A stretch of DNA of 6,125 bases from positions 1 to 6,125 of the forward strand of contig CBHWET010000317.1 in assembly GCA_966112985.1 (NCBI GenBank). The letters run 5' to 3'. Source of the stretch: CBHWET01 sp966112985 (lineage in GTDB: Bacteria > Verrucomicrobiota > Verrucomicrobiia > Limisphaerales > JACDHS01). The notes under the pieces are model-generated. The model was not told the DNA's origin. It saw nothing but the letters and a program-made list of their open reading frames with translations, and did no database searches. The position numbers and the translations under genes are program-made. Each line of letters starts with the position of its first letter. Position 1 is the first letter of the stretch. This document shows, piece by piece, positions 6,106 through 6,125 of this stretch.

Positions 6106-6121
6106 AGCAACGGCCATGCCA
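6106..6121 (-). promoter_or_regulatory. Predicted sigma-54 (RpoN) -24/-12 promoter of the PII-amtB operon
   Basis: The minus strand reads TGGCATGGCCGTTGCT, matching TGGCACGN4TTGCW at every constrained position except C to T at position 6, a common variant, with correct GG-N10-GC spacing. Transcription would start near 6095, about 35 bases before the PII start codon at 6060. Activator sites would lie beyond the window edge. Confidence 0.85.
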
Positions 6122-6125
6122 CACC

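Noticed and set aside
6061..6117. Longer PII start at ATG 6117 adding 19 residues.
   Set aside because: That ATG lies within the sigma-54 -24 element, the added residues are unlike PII N-termini, and the 6060 start gives the exact 112-residue family length.

Overview
The window most likely comes from a member of the Verrucomicrobiota or a related PVC bacterium. The first gene ends in the heme-binding C-terminal domain typical of the Pirellula/Verrucomicrobium group, preceded by HEAT-like repeats. Glutamine synthetase is the eukaryote-like type II enzyme. No start codon in the window has a recognisable Shine-Dalgarno sequence. The phylum is an inference from these traits; no rRNA gene is present.

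Layout: (1) bases 1-1472 (+), the 3' part of a HEAT-repeat/cytochrome c protein whose beginning lies before the window; (2) 1550-2584 (-), type II glutamine synthetase, ending at a strong intrinsic terminator; (3) 2585-2910, a 326-bp intergenic region with a predicted sigma-54 promoter driving glutamine synthetase and several dyad elements; (4) 2911-4162 (+), a two-gene overlapping unit made of a very small protein-kinase-like protein and a complete PP2C phosphatase; (5) 4230-6060 (-), a glnK-amtB type operon encoding a PII signal protein and an ammonium transporter. This operon has a near-perfect sigma-54 promoter at the right edge and an intrinsic terminator at its end, in the gap facing the phosphatase gene.

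Together, 1550-6125 forms an ammonium acquisition and assimilation island. AmtB brings in ammonium, PII senses 2-oxoglutarate and ATP/ADP and gates AmtB, and GSII makes glutamine. Both nitrogen transcription units carry -24/-12 elements, so they are probably co-regulated by RpoN and an enhancer-binding activator (not in the window). The kinase/PP2C pair lies between the two units. PII here has Ser at position 49, the residue phosphorylated in cyanobacterial PII and dephosphorylated there by a PP2C enzyme, as well as Tyr51, the uridylylation site of proteobacteria. A role for the kinase/phosphatase pair in PII modification is a testable but unproven idea, and is the most interesting hypothesis in the window.
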